Source: Mytilinidion resinicola
Taxonomy: Eukaryota > Ascomycota > Dothideomycetes > Mytilinidiales > Mytilinidiaceae
NCBI RefSeq assembly: GCF_010093595.1
Contig: NW_022985453.1
Location: 81,342-145,341, forward strand
Direction: 5' to 3'
Length of the DNA stretch: 64,000 bases
Shown here: positions 32,838 through 43,864 of the stretch, piece by piece
How positions within the stretch are numbered: the stretch's first letter is position 1
Layout: the number at the start of each line of letters is the position of its first letter
The notes under the pieces: generated by a model
What the model was told of the DNA's origin: nothing
The model's input: the letters and a program-made list of their open reading frames with translations, nothing else
Database searches by the model: none
Position numbers and translations under genes: made by a program

Positions 32838-35800
32838 TTACTTCTTCCCGAGCGAGCTCCCAATACTACTCGGCGCGAGGCTGCTCAACTTGCTCCCCAA
32901 CCAGCTCCCACTCCACCAGGAGCTTCCTGAGCTACCCCACTTCCTCCGTCCACCGCCAAGACCAGTCTTGCCCTTCATCCTATCACCCCATTTGAGACGT
33001 CCCTCGGCAACGCTGTGAATGATGTTGATGATGCCGAATGCACTCGATCCAATCGCTCGGAAGAACGCGAGGCCAGCGACAGACCACAGGATGAACTTGA
33101 GGTAGAAATTGTTCTTGACCGTGGTGCCAGAATACGCTTCTGACACACTCATAGCAAGGATCGCGTTGGCTACCATCCAGATAACGACCATGTAGGTCCG
33201 GACGGCACGGTAGTAATCCTCTTGCGCCTGAGACTCGGAGATGCCAGGGACGGGGACTTCGATACGGTCACGGAGATTTCGAAGCGCTTCGTCATAGCCG
33301 GAGTCGATGTCGAGTTGCTCTGAGGGCATCTCGAGCTCGACAATGTTGCCACCAGACTTACCGCGCGCAGATCCTAAGTCGGTCATCTGGATGTTGTCAC
33401 CCTTCGTGCCCCAGGTGACGTCGTGAGCATTACAAAAGGCGTAGACCTGGAGCGTGCAGATATAACTCGGGAGAAGGGCGAAGTATTGCCCAGATGAAGT
33501 AAACATGTGCCAAGGATCCAGATACAAGAAGCTCATGAGGAAGTACAATCCGATCGTGGTAGCGGTTGAGATGATCAGGTTGGTAAAGACGTTATTGCCG
33601 AGGGTTTTGACAGATTTGGGGTCCTTGAGCTGGATGACCACAATGTAGATAGATGCAAAGGTTGTATATGCCATGATGCAGCTGTAAACGATCATAGAGG
33701 AAAGGAACATCTTCTTCGCGCCCTGCGGCCGGTTACCCATGGAGAGGATGAACTGCATGCAGATGAGGAGGACGGTCGTGTAGCGAAGGATTGCGAAGAT
33801 GTATTTGCCGATGGAATGACCGAAGGGATCGAGTTTAGGATCTGCCAGCGAGCCCGCGATGAAGTAGAAGGTGAGGTAGAAGTTGGCGAGAGAGAAGTAG
33901 GTGAACAGAAGGGAGACAAATTGGTAGACGAATTCGATGTGGAGGAGGATCTTGCGCCAGAGAGTGTGGTCCGTACTCCAGACTTGTCGGAAGTGAAGGA
34001 GGGAATAGACGGCGGCAAAGAAAGCACCATTGAGCCAACGACGACGCTGGGATATGAATTCTGGAACAGTGTCTGAGATGATGTCAGCAATGAAACTTGG
34101 AAGATGTTGATAGGAATTTTGGGTCCGTGACTTACCTGGCACATCCGTCTCTCCCGTAGCGCTCTTTACATACTTCAACACCCACCGCTCACTTCTCTTC
34201 GCGACCAACTCCCAACAGAGAATCCGATCCTCGGCCAGGTACATGTTTGCAGTAAAGACGTCGGCATCTTGGCCATGCAATGTCTCACCCTTGAAATACT
34301 GGCTGAGTGGGCCATGACCAGTATGGTCATTCTGCAGTGCGTGGTATCGATATGCTGACAGTGCACCAGGAAGCACCGTGATGTAGCCAAACACTGACTC
34401 TAGCGGCTTGTCGAGGATGTTCGACATTTTATATTCGAAGTTCTGGGAAGCAACGAGGGGGTTCAACAAGCCCAGCCATCCTTTGCCTTTGCCAGCCTTG
34501 ATCTCACCGGCGGCACCGGCAACGTTGGAGTCGTTATCAAACGCTTTCCATAGATGGTAGAGGGCCTTGGGGCCTGGTTTCGTGCCGACATCGAGCAAGA
34601 TGCAGACGTTCGGATTCAGCGCGCGACCAAATGCGTTGAAGAACCATCGATGTGAGTTGAGCTTCTTCTCATTCTTTTCCTTGAGGCAGAATATCATCTG
34701 GCACGGTACAATACCCTTCTCAGCTCCTTTAAATTTTAGATCAGAGTCTAGCGAGACTTGGGTGGTGTATTCGTAAACATGGCCTGTGACCGCTTTCTGG
34801 TTGACGTTGTTTTTGGCGATACCATCCTGATAGCATCCCATGGCGGCTAATGCATCCAACGTTCGAGGGTGAACCTTCTGACGACCATCAGAGATGATGC
34901 AGACCACGATCTTCTGCCATCCGTCTTTGCCCCAGGTTCGCGATTTCGTACGCGAGCAGAAATGGGAAATGTTGCGCATGACGCCGTGCATAGTCCGCGT
35001 GAAGTCAATCTCGTTCTCATTGTACATAGTGATACAGATGAACAGCTCCGTTTCTCGAGAGTCGATGTTTTGTCGAAGCTTATATCCACGTGTAACGAAA
35101 TCATCAGGGTCGCAAGTCACAGCGGTGTATCGCATATGCGTAAATTCGACATCATCCCGCCGTGGCAGAAAACTGTAGAGAATGGTCGGGATCTTGCACT
35201 CCAGAATCAGCTCGCCGTTGATTAGGCGAACTTCCTTCTTCGCCATTTGAGCGTGCCTGGCACCACGTCTGGCTTGCGCTCCTTCCGGAACGGGTCCATA
35301 GTGATCCGTCTTTTCATCTGTAACGGTGTATTCCTCGGTGAATGTAGACTGAGATGCGAACGAATCCCGGTGGTTCAGGTCAGGGCGATCATTGGGAGGA
35401 TCTGAAAAGACATCATCGTCGTCAATAGGTATGGATGCCGATTGAGCAGAGGTCAGGTTCGAGGACAGGTTGGAATCTCTCGACACAGGACGTCCGCCAG
35501 CGAAAAGTGGTGCCGGAGGCAGTGGCCGCTTCGGACTACCATATCGCGACGAAGGTGTTCCAGGTCTTGGGCTTCCATTGATATCCACCGGCTCGTATGA
35601 TACAGTCGAAGCAGGAGGTCGTGGCCAATCTGCTGAAGATCTCGATGGACTCCATGACCGAGTTGGGGATCTTGCAGGCGACGCCGCGCGGTAAGGAATG
35701 TAAGGCGGAATCTCCGACTGAGGTGGCAGTATCTCAGGCGCATTATCGACAACAGAGGGCGCTCGCGAGTGGGAGTGTAGTGAAGATGTGGAGGGGTGGT

Positions 35801-36287
35801 ATGAGCGCGTCAAGGGACTCGGACTGTGTTTATCTAATGAGTCTACGGGACTGTTTTGGGGTTTAGGAGAGAAACGGTGTCTGAAACGGTCCTTGAGAGA
35901 CTTCCTCTTGATTTTTTGCGGTTTTGCTACCGGTTGGGTAAGTGACGAGGACGCCTCACGGAGGAGATCGACAATTGCGGCCTCAGCTGCAGCTTGTTTA
36001 CCCGCCTCCCCGGATGAAACCGTACGATCGCCAACCTGCGCTACAGTACTAGGAAAGTCGGAGAGGAGAGAAGTAGTAGGAGACGGAACGGGGTCCTCGA
36101 GAGAAGAATCTGGAGCTACATACGATCTGTATCCGCTTTCCTCCGCGTGTGTCAACAATCGCATGGTCGCGCCTCCGCTGTGCTGGTGTGTAGGCGTTGT
36201 GGAGTCCTCCTCTTCATTCGAATGATATGATGGAGGTTCCCCATAGCCAGGCGGCGCATTTCCATTCGGTGTGTATGGCCTCGACAT
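32838..36287 (-). CDS. Chitin synthase, division 1 (class I-III)
   Basis: Processive GT2 enzyme that polymerises UDP-GlcNAc into chitin at the plasma membrane. Two exons, 36287-34136 and 34072-32838; a 63-bp in-frame GTAAGT...CTCAG intron without a stop would otherwise add 21 residues between ETDVP and DTVPEF. The protein has about 1,128 residues. It has a Ser/Pro-rich cytosolic N-terminus (about residues 1-330) and then the GT2 core with [13 protein letters not shown] and LLDVGTKPG. The catalytic signatures [12 protein letters not shown] and the QRRRWLNG product-binding motif follow. Multiple membrane helices come after it ([39 protein letters not shown]), then [11 protein letters not shown] and two C-terminal helices. 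The class within division 1 is not decided; I favour I or III. Confidence 0.93.
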   Translation of the reverse strand: MSRPYTPNGNAPPGYGEPPSYHSNEEEDSTTPTHQHSGGATMRLLTHAEESGYRSYVAPDSSLEDPVPSPTTSLLSDFPSTVAQVGDRTVSSGEAGKQAAAEAAIVDLLREASSSLTQPVAKPQKIKRKSLKDRFRHRFSPKPQNSPVDSLDKHSPSPLTRSYHPSTSSLHSHSRAPSVVDNAPEILPPQSEIPPYIPYRAASPARSPTRSWSPSRSSADWPRPPASTVSYEPVDINGSPRPGTPSSRYGSPKRPLPPAPLFAGGRPVSRDSNLSSNLTSAQSASIPIDDDDVFSDPPNDRPDLNHRDSFASQSTFTEEYTVTDEKTDHYGPVPEGAQARRGARHAQMAKKEVRLINGELILECKIPTILYSFLPRRDDVEFTHMRYTAVTCDPDDFVTRGYKLRQNIDSRETELFICITMYNENEIDFTRTMHGVMRNISHFCSRTKSRTWGKDGWQKIVVCIISDGRQKVHPRTLDALAAMGCYQDGIAKNNVNQKAVTGHVYEYTTQVSLDSDLKFKGAEKGIVPCQMIFCLKEKNEKKLNSHRWFFNAFGRALNPNVCILLDVGTKPGPKALYHLWKAFDNDSNVAGAAGEIKAGKGKGWLGLLNPLVASQNFEYKMSNILDKPLESVFGYITVLPGALSAYRYHALQNDHTGHGPLSQYFKGETLHGQDADVFTANMYLAEDRILCWELVAKRSERWVLKYVKSATGETDVPGKSRTQNSYQHLPSFIADIISDTVPEFISQRRRWLNGAFFAAVYSLLHFRQVWSTDHTLWRKILLHIEFVYQFVSLLFTYFSLANFYLTFYFIAGSLADPKLDPFGHSIGKYIFAILRYTTVLLICMQFILSMGNRPQGAKKMFLSSMIVYSCIMAYTTFASIYIVVIQLKDPKSVKTLGNNVFTNLIISTATTIGLYFLMSFLYLDPWHMFTSSGQYFALLPSYICTLQVYAFCNAHDVTWGTKGDNIQMTDLGSARGKSGGNIVELEMPSEQLDIDSGYDEALRNLRDRIEVPVPGISESQAQEDYYRAVRTYMVVIWMVANAILAMSVSEAYSGTTVKNNFYLKFILWSVAGLAFFRAIGSSAFGIINIIHSVAEGRLKWGDRMKGKTGLGGGRRKWGSSGSSWWSGSWLGSKLSSLAPSSIGSSLGKK
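34073..34135 (-). other. 63-bp in-frame intron of the chitin synthase gene
   Basis: Donor GTAAGT (reverse of 34135-34130), acceptor CATCTCAG. The length is a multiple of three and it contains no stop, so gene finders may read through it. The conserved block [18 protein letters not shown] is only continuous after its removal. Confidence 0.85.
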
Positions 36288-36678
36288 TGCGATGGGTGCC
36301 GCGATGGGCGGGGAGGACGGGGTGGAAGAGGGTCGGTCGATTCAGTGGATTGCACGCAACAATGTTCGTCGATGAAGAGATGGTAATCCTCGAATGTCGA
36401 GTACGGTAAGTATGCGCGCTAGGAATGATAGCAAGACAATGTCTTTGGGGTGGGGATGCGCGCAGTTCGCAGCTGTACCTGGGGCGCAGCTCGCGGTTCG
36501 TGTTTGTCGCCAGGCGTCGCGAAGGGCAACGAGCCGCACAGACCACCCCGAAACCGAGACATCCATGCGTGCAGTCCGCAATTGTTTGGAGCGGCTCCGA
36601 GAGGTTGACATATCGTAGATACGGTTCGAATCATGGGATTTCCTTACGATACCCTATATTATCTTCTCAGCGATAGAT
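36288..36678. other. Intergenic, chitin synthase promoter side
   Basis: About 390 bp. Overlapping open frames on both strands show no recognisable domain. Confidence 0.5.
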
Positions 36679-38596
36679 TTAATCTTTCAAAACACACCAC
36701 GTAACCACCAGTAGATCAAGTCTAGGCCTTACTATGTATTGAAAGCCCGAGTAATCGACATATCCAATCCGTTCGTAGTACTGCCTGTGCTTCTCTATAC
36801 ATCGCAATAGAACACCCTCCCACAAGCTCGGTGGTCCCTCCCATGGCCCTCTTTCTCTATCTAACAAGGCCTGATCTGCAAACCATTCGTAATCGGGAAC
36901 CTCCTCGCATTTAACTGGCAAGAAACCTCTCTGAAGATCCGCGGTGGACCAATTCATCTTCATCATCGGCCCACGAATCGTAATGCAACCCAGAGCCTGC
37001 CTATCCACCCCAGTTTTGTCCAAATACGGAGCACAAAGGTCTACTATTTCGCATCGAGGCTCCTTAAGAGAAATGGGAGTCCGGTATTCACACTCTTGAT
37101 TAACTGCAAACCAAGACCACGTTGGAGCTAGCATTTCTGAACTCGATCGCCTCGGGACTTCGACCGGAGAGTTTCGAAGTGACCCGGTCAAGTCTAACAC
37201 CAATGTTCCTTCCCAGAGTCCCGCGAGATACCTGCAATCCCGTCTCTTCTCATAATAACTCGCAATTCCCAGGATGGCCCATTGTCGGTCTGAAACCTTT
37301 GTCAGGTCTAGTGCGGTGTAGTCGGCGACTGCTTTGTGCCACAGCAGTGCCCAGTCCATAGACTGTTGTGGGAGGCTCAATTCTGATGATGGAGCCTCGA
37401 TATTGGCTAATGAGCTGTTGCCTCCAGTATCTTTTATCATCGGGTCCCGGTTGTTGAAAAGACTACCTGTGAAAGCCTCGCCACACTCACAAAACGCCTC
37501 TTGCTTACATTGCCATCGCAGTTCATTCGCACTGAAGTGTAGAACGCACCGTGACAGTGCCATTTCCTGATATACCCATCCTCGTGAAAGTAAAGGCTCG
37601 AACCTCAAGTCTGGTTCCCGGTGATTGACATCCCACTAAACCTGGACCCGAAAACGTGATCTATTCTCGTCGAACCCTTCGAAGGTGTTACGAGTGGATA
37701 CAAACATGCCGTTAGCATCTCCCGTTGCCCGCGTGGCGGCAATTGTAAGAAAATTACCCTGTCAAATGCCAGCTATAAGTTTTGCTTCTCTCTCCTACTC
37801 TTTCAAATCGTATTGAACGATACAAAGACTATCAATCTAGAGGTACCTGATATCCAAAGCCTGAGCTACAGTAATGGCATCTTGAAGCGACCAAGGGATG
37901 GACTGCATCATGACCTTGACCGAACATTTGGTTGTTTGCAAAGTCTTCGTCACTCCCCAACAGTGGCTAAGGCAAGCATATATGCCGCGCTCACCGGGTG
38001 TTGCCTCGTGTAGCTGTATATGATACGTTCCGTTTCCAATATCCTGCTCACGGGTCGGTAGGAGTGTCGTGTCCTCATCTCCGTCTGGATATCGACAACG
38101 TGAATGACTCTGTACACAACTGTTCAACCACGACCTAGCGATCCGGAAAGCGTCCGGGCCTCCGGTAGCTCCCAGCATCTGCCCAATCTCTGCCTGCAAT
38201 AACTAGAATCGAATCCATTCCCAAGTGGTATTCTTCTTCCAATTTGAAATGAAGTTTATATTCTTTCTCTGACTCAGATCGACCGTGTGTAAAAACCTGG
38301 AGATCTGGTGGCTCTCTTATCAGTGCTATATCTGGGTGAAAACTCTCTAGGATCTGCTTCAGTGAAATACACTTATAACAATCTAGTCTCCTTTGCTGCA
38401 AAAGACGGTCGGTACTTAAAGAGTCATATCCCACTCCAAATTCCCCAACGAGTGGTTCCTTAGATAGGGATTTACCAGCACAAAGGTCACAGAAACTGCC
38501 CATCGTCTCTCCATACAGTTGTCCATTAGTTGCGCTTCCGTCCACACTTCTTTTCCGTTTAAGAAACGCTCTTTCGTGGGACTCCATCCTGAACAA
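36679..38596 (-). pseudogene. HET-domain (heterokaryon incompatibility) protein, inactivated
   Basis: HET-domain proteins trigger cell death on fusion of incompatible hyphae. The N-terminal part begins MFRMESHERAFLKRKR (38596) and has a typical FCDLC and CYKC preamble. The HET core reads ARSWLNSCVQSHSRC, LPTREQDIG, GIYACLSHCWG, IPWSLQDAITVAQAL and, after a stop, IDSLCIVQ, then FLTIAATRATGDANGM and the RGWVYQEMALSRCVLHFSAN end motif. Four stops lie in the same frame at 37837-37839 (TAG, replacing the invariant Trp before IDSLC), 37795-37797 (TAG), 37762-37764 (TGA) and 37636-37638 (TAG). An intron cannot hide them because conserved core residues lie between them. A further frame change near 38200 may be an intron or an indel. 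Each stop is one transition from a sense codon. Confidence 0.85.
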
Positions 38597-39328
38597 ATAG
38601 CCTAAGATTCTGCACCTACCAGATTCTGCATTGGATACTTCTCATCACTCATGCAAACGTCGATAGTGAGATGTAGTACTACCACATTTTTAAACATGCA
38701 AGTGGGACGACGTGCGACTACAATTTTTTCGGTTGTTCCAACTCCTTAAATTCTTCAAGACTGTCAACCCGAACTGCAGACGCCGGGATTGGCCAGGATC
38801 AACTCGTACACTTTCCTAAAGTCCGATGCCTTCGTCGTCCAATGCTGGGCAGCGACTTCATCCACCTCGACTAGGTACTCAAGCATGTACTCGTACTAGG
38901 TTAATCGTCCTTACGCCCGCAGCGCAGCAACGCCTCAGCCGGTAGCCAATGTTTCCAGAGCCAGAGGCAGCGTTAGCTATCGAGATCCTACATCCTGACA
39001 GTACACCAACGCAAACTCGCACTCATCAAAGAAAGAAAATGACATTATTCCAATCCCATTCAATGCTCCTCTACATCAATTAGACATACCCTAGAATGCG
39101 CCATCCCTCGCATGCAGGGATTCTAACAACCTGACCTATCACCATGATGCCACCCAGAAAGCCGTCATAGACGCCTGCGCCGATATGCGAGTGGAGCCCG
39201 TGATCACTTCCAAACCCCAAGAAGGTATATAGATGATGAGATAATCCCCAGTGATTGATTGCAGATAAAAGTTTGCGAACGTGAGAGCAAGCCATGGAAC
39301 GAATGCGGAATGAAGTATGGAAAGACAC
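38597..39328. other. Intergenic, no gene seen
   Basis: About 730 bp upstream of the HET pseudogene and downstream of the KRE9-like gene. Nothing recognised on either strand. Confidence 0.5.
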
Positions 39329-40321
39329 TTAGTCCTTCCATCGGCGGAGGAACTTGGCCATGTCATCTGAGGGCATGGGCGCAGCGGGTGCCTGTAAAAG
39401 TCATGTTAGTCCGCATTCGCAACAGCACATGTGCAGATGAGGATGAGTATGCAAAACGTACCGAGTTCTCCATGCTCTTCACGCTGAACGTCTGGCTCAA
39501 CGTTTGCGTCGTGACCTGCTTCGGGGTAGGCAAGAATGTTTTCGCAAACGTCACAGCGCTCGTGGGGTATTGCGGCGTGGCGCTCTTCTTCGTGATGCTC
39601 GTGGGAGGAACCGGCTGCATAGGCGCAAACTTGGTCAAGCCAGTCTGCAGGGTATAAGGGACATTGTATGCGGCAGGATCGGCTGGCTGGGCGGGATTGG
39701 CAGCATCAGCGACTTGGTTGACGGTGGGTGGACCATCGGTTCCAGTCACAGCTTGGGCAGCGGCGGCGTAGGCGGGTGGGAAGGTGCCTGTCATTCCAGT
39801 GAGGGAAAAGCGGTCGGAGTAGTTAATCACTTGTCCTCCTTCGGTGGCGACAGAGATCATTTTGAAGAAGCTGTTCATATGGTCAGTCTCTGTTCGTCCA
39901 AAGAACTCAAAGCTGGTATTTCAGGAGTCCATATCGAGGGGTAGAGAGACGTACTAGGCGTTCTTGATGGTGCTCGCCCCAACGCCGATTCCGACCGTTC
40001 CAATCGCCTTGTTTCCGGCCGTAAATGTCCCCGAGGTTGTGATAGCAGTGAGTTGCAACTAAAGCAGAGTGTCCGTTAGTTTTGCATCTTCTTGTCCGCT
40101 TTCATCCTTACAATCGTGGCATCGTCGTTTCCACCTGCGCAAAGGAAGAGCTGGTAGCTCTTGAGATCCGCTATCGCCGGCGATTCGCCAGAATCCTTCC
40201 ATTCCACCGTTATGGATCCTCCGCCTGGCATGGAATCACCAGCTTTCGGACTTGTGAACTGGATGTCGGCGAGGGTGAAGGGGGCAAGCACCGCCAGGAG
40301 GGCGAGTAGCCGGAATTGCAT
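39329..40321 (-). CDS. KRE9/KNH1-family secreted cell-wall protein
   Basis: About 261 residues from four exons: 40321-40112, 40058-39955, 39870-39462 and 39391-39329, with GTAAGG, GTACGT and GTACGT donors and TAG, CAG and CAG acceptors. The family is needed for beta-1,6-glucan assembly in the wall. The first 18 residues are a clear signal peptide (MQFRLLALLAVLAPFTLA). Next comes the KRE9/KNH N-terminal domain with IQFTSPKAGDSMPGG, SITVEWKDSG and QLFLCAGGNDDA. After the splices the C-terminal KRE9-type tail reads FFKMISVATEGGQVINYSDR, FSLTGMTGTFPP and VPYTLQTGLTKFAPMQPVP. The end (DDMAKFLRRWKD) has no GPI signal, so the protein is probably soluble in the secretory path or wall. Confidence 0.85.
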
Positions 40322-40993
40322 GGCGGAGCGAGTGCGGGGTGGGAAGATGTCAGGGCGATGGTATCTTTCGTTCGAGATGAGGGTGAATACTCGGGCGCTT
40401 GGCAGTAACGAGCGTGGTGGTGAGCGATGAGGTGGTGTTTCAGTTGTCCGTCGGCCGTGAATTCCACAGTCCCAGCAGCCTTGGCGGACGGAATTTAGTT
40501 CCGCCGTGCCGGATGCGCATTAGCGTCGTGTGGCGGTCGCCCCTCCCGATCAGACGTGGTTATAAATAACTGAGGTGCGTCACAAGGTGTTTAGCGTTGA
40601 GCAGTGGAATATTGGAAATGCTAGGTCACTTGAGACAGAAATCTAGTGAATAGAGGGGTGACTAGATACCGAGCATCACTAAAATGTTCGTCTCAACGGA
40701 GCCTCAGTACGTGAAAAGAACATCTGTAGCAGCGTTCTCGATTAGGGTTAACTATATACAATTCACGTCGTTGAGTAGTGTACAATCATGGCGAAGGCTG
40801 CTCCGCGCGAAGAGAATAGGCTGAGAGGCCGAAAGGCTGATAAGTGCCTGTTTTTTTTTCGATCCAACAAACATGGACAAAACGCCAGGGGTAGTCGCCA
40901 GTCTCCAAGAACCAAACTCCTCGATTCTCGCCGGCTGGGAACGAAATGCGCATAAGGAATGATACCAGGATGTTGCGGTGACGGAACTAAAAT
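40322..40993. other. Intergenic, no gene seen
   Basis: About 670 bp: promoter of the KRE9-like gene and 3' region of the cyclin gene. A GTTATAAATAA TATA-like stretch at 40559-40569 is a possible promoter element, but its gene is uncertain. Confidence 0.4.
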
Positions 40994-41950
40994 TCACGTC
41001 GACACCACGGCGTTCCTCGCACGCAGGGGTATGCGTGGTTGGAGTTGGAATGAGGCCGGGAGCTTTGTGCATACACTGGCAGCAGCTGCGGCCCGCTGGA
41101 ACAACATCGTCTTCTGGTAAAGCGACTCCGCAGTGACCTGGAGGTCGAAGTCGATCAAGTAGCAAATACTGATCTCGAGCGCCTTCAGCTCGTTCTCGCT
41201 GACCCCACCCACCCCCGCAAACCGCTTTTGAGGGTATCTCAAGTCCTCGAGGGCCTTCATCGCGACACGTAGACTCCCGAGAACCAATCGGTGTACTGTC
41301 CTGCCTGTCACAACGACTAGCTTATCCTCCACAGCCAGCTTGTGAATGTATGTGCCGGCAGCAAGGTAGACGGCTGCGGACATTGGACAGTATCGCTGGA
41401 GGCGGTTAAGGTACTCTTCGAGAGTGACTCCAGGGGCTCGTCTCGAGAAGAACTTGCGGGCAATGGCCTCTTGCTGCACATGGTAGGGCTCCGCATTCGC
41501 CCCGACATCTGCGGCCGAGGGTTCGGCCATGGAGGCCTCTGGGCTCCCAAGCTCGACATTCTTGAACTTGGGCCCTTTGAGATCATCCGACGGGACTGGG
41601 GTAGCGGGGCGGGAGGAGGTGCGTCTGTGGTGATGGCGGAAATTCTCCTTCAAGCTGTCCCGGTGAAATCCACCTGGAGTCGCAGGACGGCTGATGGGGG
41701 GAGTTGGAGGCACCTCGCCAGTTGCATTCGCCAACGCATTAACAGCCCGCCACAGCATCTTCATGGCCGTCTCCGGAGAAATGTCCGAGACAAGCCAGTC
41801 CCCGTCGGCAGGCGGAGAGGGAGCATCTTTGTTGGGGGAATGGATATGAGGTATGACGCCTTGGTCCGCGGAGGGGTTTGGCGGGGAGGGAGGGTTGTAG
41901 CTGGAGGTCGGCGGGGAGCCAGCAGAGGTGGTCGAGTCTGAGGACGCCAT
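40994..41950 (-). CDS. PHO80-type cyclin (PCL family)
   Basis: Single-exon protein of 318 residues. The N-terminal half is disordered and Pro/Ser-rich (PPTSSYNPPSPPNPS, TPPISRPATPGG). The C-terminal half is a cyclin box of the PHO80/Pcl type. It reads FFSRRAPGVTLEEYLNRLQR, YCPMSAAVYLAAGTYIHKLA, VTGRTVHRLVLGSLRVAMKA, DLRYPQKRFAGVGGVSENEL and LEISICYLIDFDLQVTAESL. Such cyclins activate PHO85-like kinases in phosphate signalling, glycogen metabolism or cell-cycle entry; which one cannot be told here. The start is the first in-frame ATG after an upstream in-frame region without similarity. Confidence 0.88.
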   Translation of the reverse strand: MASSDSTTSAGSPPTSSYNPPSPPNPSADQGVIPHIHSPNKDAPSPPADGDWLVSDISPETAMKMLWRAVNALANATGEVPPTPPISRPATPGGFHRDSLKENFRHHHRRTSSRPATPVPSDDLKGPKFKNVELGSPEASMAEPSAADVGANAEPYHVQQEAIARKFFSRRAPGVTLEEYLNRLQRYCPMSAAVYLAAGTYIHKLAVEDKLVVVTGRTVHRLVLGSLRVAMKALEDLRYPQKRFAGVGGVSENELKALEISICYLIDFDLQVTAESLYQKTMLFQRAAAAASVCTKLPASFQLQPRIPLRARNAVVST

Positions 41951-43864
41951 TGGGATAGGCAGAGAGCTAGCTTGGGTGTCGTTGAGGGCGGTTAAAGACC
42001 ATGGGCTCCAGGGTAGGACGTTGGGGAGTGCGGAGAAGGGTGCGGTGAAGGGCCATCCGCTGCGGTGAAGGGTGGCAGTGTTGTGTGTTTAGGAGGAGGG
42101 TGGCTTGGGGCACATAGGTGTGTCGTCCCGCACGCGCATCCACATTCTTGTCGGCAGCGCGCCGGCGACTCGTGACTGGAAGAGCGTGTCTGTTTCCAAA
42201 TCTCCGGGAGTGGATGCGGGCTGGAGGGCGACTTTAGCCGGCCCGCAGCCAGCGCAGAAAGACCACGCCGCGGTTGGGCACGGCGGGATGGGGATTTATG
42301 GGACCGGTGCCCGCGTCGAGGCAGCAGCGGGTGCAGCGATATTGAGGTTGGAGGTCTGGACCGCGTGGGCTGCGATGGCAGGTGGAGTTGACGATGGCCG
42401 GGGAGTCGGGACGGCCAGGCGGGTGAATTGAGGGGGCACGTGGAGGGGTGAAGGAGCACACATAGCACGAAGAGTCGGCGTCTCCCAGACGTCGACAACA
42501 CCACGGGACCGCCACGCCGGCATCTGGCGATACCGCCCGCCGCCGTGTTGGGGACCGCCTGTGCCAGTTGCTGCCTCCTCATTCCCCGAGTAGTTGGGCC
42601 TCACGCACTCGACACCGGATCCAGACGGCCGCGATGCATCGTGTTGGGCAGCTTCAGCCACCGGACCTCCAACGCCCGCCGGCTGACCGAGGCGACGTCG
42701 AAGGAAGCCATGGCCCAGGTACCGTAGCGGGGCCCGGTCGAGTTCCTGAGATACAGCGATGAAGCTTGTGCAAGCGCCTTTGAGAATGCCATACAGACCC
42801 GATCCGCTTGCGAACCCAGAAGCTGCCGCCCCTTCAATTGAACGGGCTTTCGACGTGAAAACCGCAATCCATTTGGTAAGACGACAGGACAGCCCAAAGA
42901 CTGAAAACTGTGCCGGGTTTGTCCCCCTGGTCTGCGTCTATTATTCTATTCGATACAGTAATCATTACTTATGCATTCATGAGGCCACTGTCTCCTGTCA
43001 CCGTCTCGATCTCGTCCCGATCCTATCGCCGTCGAATTTCAGCGGATCGAGCTCCATTTCATCTTCGATGTCGTTCATTCACTTCCATATGTCACTGCTT
43101 CCTCCCCTTGAGAGACTCGATGAGGCCATTTGGTCACCCGCGTGCTTCGCCTCATCCAAAAGCTGCGTTTTCTGGACAGTCCACTAGGTGACTGGGTCCC
43201 TGGCCAGGTACCATCCTCGCTTTCATATCCTCAACCGCGACAGGCTCCTCGATCTTCTAGCGAGATCGCCATACAGCGGAGTCTAGCCCGACCAGATCCG
43301 CCTCGAGGTTATGGGTAGACACTTTGCCGGGTTCGAGGGTTGAACATTGAAAATGAAAAAGATGACAGGCCGCACAACCATTCTAACGACGGCGAACACG
43401 ATTCATTTCTCGTTACCTGTACAACACCTGTACAAACAACGATTGTCAAACATGCAGCATTCGAATAGAACAACGCGTCGTTACAAAGGTAGCACGACTT
43501 GACAGGTAGTAGCTACTACACGTCCACAACAGCCGTGACGCATGTCCTAATGCCACTAGCGATGAATGCCATTAGTAAGTAGAGGGCAGCATGTAATATG
43601 ATTTTATATCGCACAGGTAAAAAGTCACACTGATAGCATCGAGGGCCAATGACCTCATCACGTTTTCAAGCTCATAGGATTCAGGATCTACACCAGCCCC
43701 GCAACTGATTGGTACCGTTACGCTGCTAAACAAGCTACAGCCCTGCAACCCGCCTATCTACAGGAACACTGCAACACCAGCTTACAACCTCTCCCAGACT
43801 CATATACGAGTTTCCTTTTTCTCCTTCCTCTCGTCAAGCCGGGTTCGAGCATTTAAGCGACAAA
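41951..43864. other. 1.9-kb divergent intergenic region
   Basis: Separates the divergent cyclin and GH89 genes. The part nearest the cyclin gene (41,990-42,760) is GC-rich with open frames in several phases but no recognisable protein. The rest looks noncoding. A small unrecognised gene in 42,100-42,900 cannot be ruled out. Confidence 0.4.
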
